Positions 6,379-8,133 of a stretch of DNA of 8,133 nucleotides are shown here, piece after piece. Below the pieces are notes generated by a model. The model had not been told where the DNA came from, did not search any database, and saw only the letters and a list, made by a program, of their open reading frames with translations. Origin of the DNA: Caulobacteraceae bacterium (GTDB lineage Bacteria; Pseudomonadota; Alphaproteobacteria; Caulobacterales; Caulobacteraceae); NCBI GenBank assembly GCA_020852035.1, contig JADZBR010000114.1, forward strand, positions 1 to 8,133, read 5' to 3'. Numbering within the stretch: position 1 is the first letter of the stretch; each line of letters opens with the position of its first letter. The position numbers and the translations under genes are program-made.

Positions 6379-8133
6379 ATGAGCGCCGCCAAGATCAACA
6401 CCGTTGTCGCCTCCGCCGGGGCCGGCAAGACCACCCGCATCGTCCGCGACATCGCCGGGGAAGTGGAAACCCGCGAGCCAGAAGAAATCGTCGCCACCAC
6501 CTTCACAGTAAAGGCGGCGGACGAACTCATCGAGCGATCGCGCGCCCACCTCTTCAAGGCGGGGCGGGCCGAACAGGCCGCGCGTCTGTTGGGGGCGCGG
6601 TTTGGCACCGTCAACTCGATCTGCGGCCAGATCGTCGGCGAGCACGCCATCGACCTGGGCCGCTCGCCGCGCGCTGAGGTCATTCCCGAAGACGGCGTCT
6701 CGCGCCTCTTCGCCATCGCGGCGGACACCCCAATCGAGCGTCACGCCCCAGCGCTCAACGCCCTGGCTGAAGCGATGGGCTTCTTCGAGCCGAAACGCGC
6801 CGCTGACGCTGAGCGCTCCGACTGGCGGTCCACCGTGCGGCGGCTGATCGAACTGGCCCGGGCCAATGGTCTGGGGGCCGCCGGCCTCGCCCACTCCGCC
6901 GATCGGTCGGTGGAGACCTTCATGGCCCTGTTGCCGGCGCCGAGTATCAGCGCTGACGCGCTCGACCGGGCGCTCCACGGCGCTGTAGCCGCCGCCCTCA
7001 CCGTGTTCCCCGCAGAATTGGGCAATGACGGCAAAGCGGCGCTGAAGCTGCTGCGTCCGGTGCAGGCCGCCGTGCAGCGCGGCGAGCGCCTGTCATGGCC
7101 GGATTGGGCGCGGCTCTCGAAGGTCAAATGCGCCAAGAAGGATGGTCAGGCGCTGATCGACGCCCTCGACGCGGTCTCCCGCGCCGCCGCGCGCCACCCC
7201 GAGCACCCGCGCCTTCAGGCCGACTGTGAAGCCTTCATCCGTACTCTCTTCACCTGCGCGGCGGAGGCGTTAGACGCCTACCAGGCCTACAAGGCCGAGC
7301 GCGGCCTGATGGACTTCATCGACCAGGAGGCCCTGGCGCTCGAGGTGCTGCGGGATCCGTCCATGGCCGCGCGACTGGGCGAGCGCATCAGCCGCGTCTT
7401 CGTCGACGAGGTTCAGGACTCCAGTCCGCTCCAGATCGCCATCTTCACGGCCATGGCCGAGCTGGTGGACGCCAGCACCTGGGTCGGCGATCCCAAACAG
7501 GCGATCTACGGCTTCCGCAACGCCGATAGCGCCCTGACCCAGGCGGCGTTCGACGGTGTCGCGGCCACCACGACCGATCCTCAAGAGGTGCTCGCCACCT
7601 CTTATCGCAGCCGCGAGGGTATTGTGTCTTTCGTCAACGCCGCCTTCGGCCCGGCCTTCAGCGCCATGGGCCTACCGGCTTCGGAGCATGCCTTTAGCGG
7701 CACGGCGCGCACGGAGGCGGGCTTTAGCCATGCGCCGTTCGCGGTCTGGTGGCTGGAGGGCAAACTGGATCTCCAGTACGCGGCCCTCGCCGCTGGAATC
7801 CGCGACGCCATCGCTGACGGGTCCGACTGGGTAGTCGGCGATAAGGCCGAGGGCGGGGTTCGTCCGCTCAAGGCCGGCGACGTGGCCGTGCTTTGCCGAA
7901 GCCATGCCGATATCCTGCGGGTCGCCACCTCGCTCAGCCGTCTTGGCGTCAAGGTGGCGGTCGAACGCGACGGCCTGGCCAAGACGCCCCACGTCGAGCT
8001 GGTCATGGCGGCCTTTCGCTGGGTCGCCGACCCGACCGACCGCCTGGCTCTGGCCGAACTGGCGCGCTTCTTCAGCGACGACCCGACCTCGGACCTTTGG
8101 CTGCAGGCTGTGAGCGCCGACGATCAGGACGCG
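6379..8133 (+). CDS. UvrD/AddA-type superfamily 1 helicase, 3' end missing
   Basis: At least 585 codons are open to the window end. Motifs appear in superfamily 1A order: Walker A ASAGAGKTT (11-19, Lys17), motif Ia TFTVKAADELIER (41-53), GTVNSIC (76-82), DFIDQE (312-317), Walker B VFVDEVQDSSPLQ (340-352, Asp343 and Glu344), motif III VGDPKQAIYGFR (369-380, Gln374 and Arg380) and motif IV TSYRSREGIVSFVN (407-420). All key ATPase residues seen are intact. About 260 residues separate GTVNS from Walker B. That is larger than I expect for UvrD or Rep and fits the big 1B domain of AddA/RecB-like helicases. The missing C-terminal half would carry motifs V and VI and possibly a RecB-type nuclease. 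It probably unwinds DNA 3' to 5', with the upstream AddB-like nuclease as partner. The helicase call is near certain; the AddA-like subtype comes from size and neighbourhood. Confidence 0.96.
   Translation, partial: MSAAKINTVVASAGAGKTTRIVRDIAGEVETREPEEIVATTFTVKAADELIERSRAHLFKAGRAEQAARLLGARFGTVNSICGQIVGEHAIDLGRSPRAEVIPEDGVSRLFAIAADTPIERHAPALNALAEAMGFFEPKRAADAERSDWRSTVRRLIELARANGLGAAGLAHSADRSVETFMALLPAPSISADALDRALHGAVAAALTVFPAELGNDGKAALKLLRPVQAAVQRGERLSWPDWARLSKVKCAKKDGQALIDALDAVSRAAARHPEHPRLQADCEAFIRTLFTCAAEALDAYQAYKAERGLMDFIDQEALALEVLRDPSMAARLGERISRVFVDEVQDSSPLQIAIFTAMAELVDASTWVGDPKQAIYGFRNADSALTQAAFDGVAATTTDPQEVLATSYRSREGIVSFVNAAFGPAFSAMGLPASEHAFSGTARTEAGFSHAPFAVWWLEGKLDLQYAALAAGIRDAIADGSDWVVGDKAEGGVRPLKAGDVAVLCRSHADILRVATSLSRLGVKVAVERDGLAKTPHVELVMAAFRWVADPTDRLALAELARFFSDDPTSDLWLQAVSADDQDA

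Overview
This window is a GC-rich (roughly two-thirds G+C by eye), densely coded stretch with four consecutive plus-strand genes. It is cut inside a gene at each end. Codon use, tight gene packing and strong GGAGG-type ribosome sites suggest a high-GC proteobacterium, perhaps an alphaproteobacterium. That placement is inference: there is no rRNA, tRNA or taxonomic marker here.

Layout. (1) Bases 1-1917 hold the C-terminal two-thirds or so of a SNF2-family DNA translocase of the RapA/HepA-like type; the first ATPase lobe lies upstream of the window. (2) Bases 1917-3581 hold an Hsp70/actin-fold ATPase with a long basic, Ala/Pro-rich N-terminal extension and no chaperone substrate-binding domain; its ATG overlaps the SNF2 stop codon (TGATG). 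(3) A short non-coding gap, about 98 bases if translation starts at 3680, contains two small hairpins. (4) Bases 3680-6376 hold an AddB-like protein: a helicase-like N-terminal part without a Walker A motif, then a PD-(D/E)XK nuclease with four cysteines placed to bind an Fe-S cluster. (5) Bases 6379 to the window end hold a UvrD/AddA-type superfamily 1 helicase. It has a perfect Walker A and starts two bases after the nuclease stop; its C-terminal half is outside the window.

How they may work together. The nuclease and helicase look like an AddAB/RecBCD-type pair for processing DNA ends. The SNF2 and Hsp70-like proteins look like a second, translationally coupled pair that uses ATP to move along or remodel protein-DNA complexes. 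The four genes form one same-strand cassette. An Hsp70-type ATPase between a SNF2 translocase and an AddAB-like helicase-nuclease is not a housekeeping repair arrangement that I recognise. The most plausible reading is an accessory DNA-targeting system, such as anti-phage or anti-plasmid defence. This rests on domain content and gene order only. I recognise no named defence system with exactly this composition, and I see no mobile element, CRISPR array, RNA gene or repeat family in the window.
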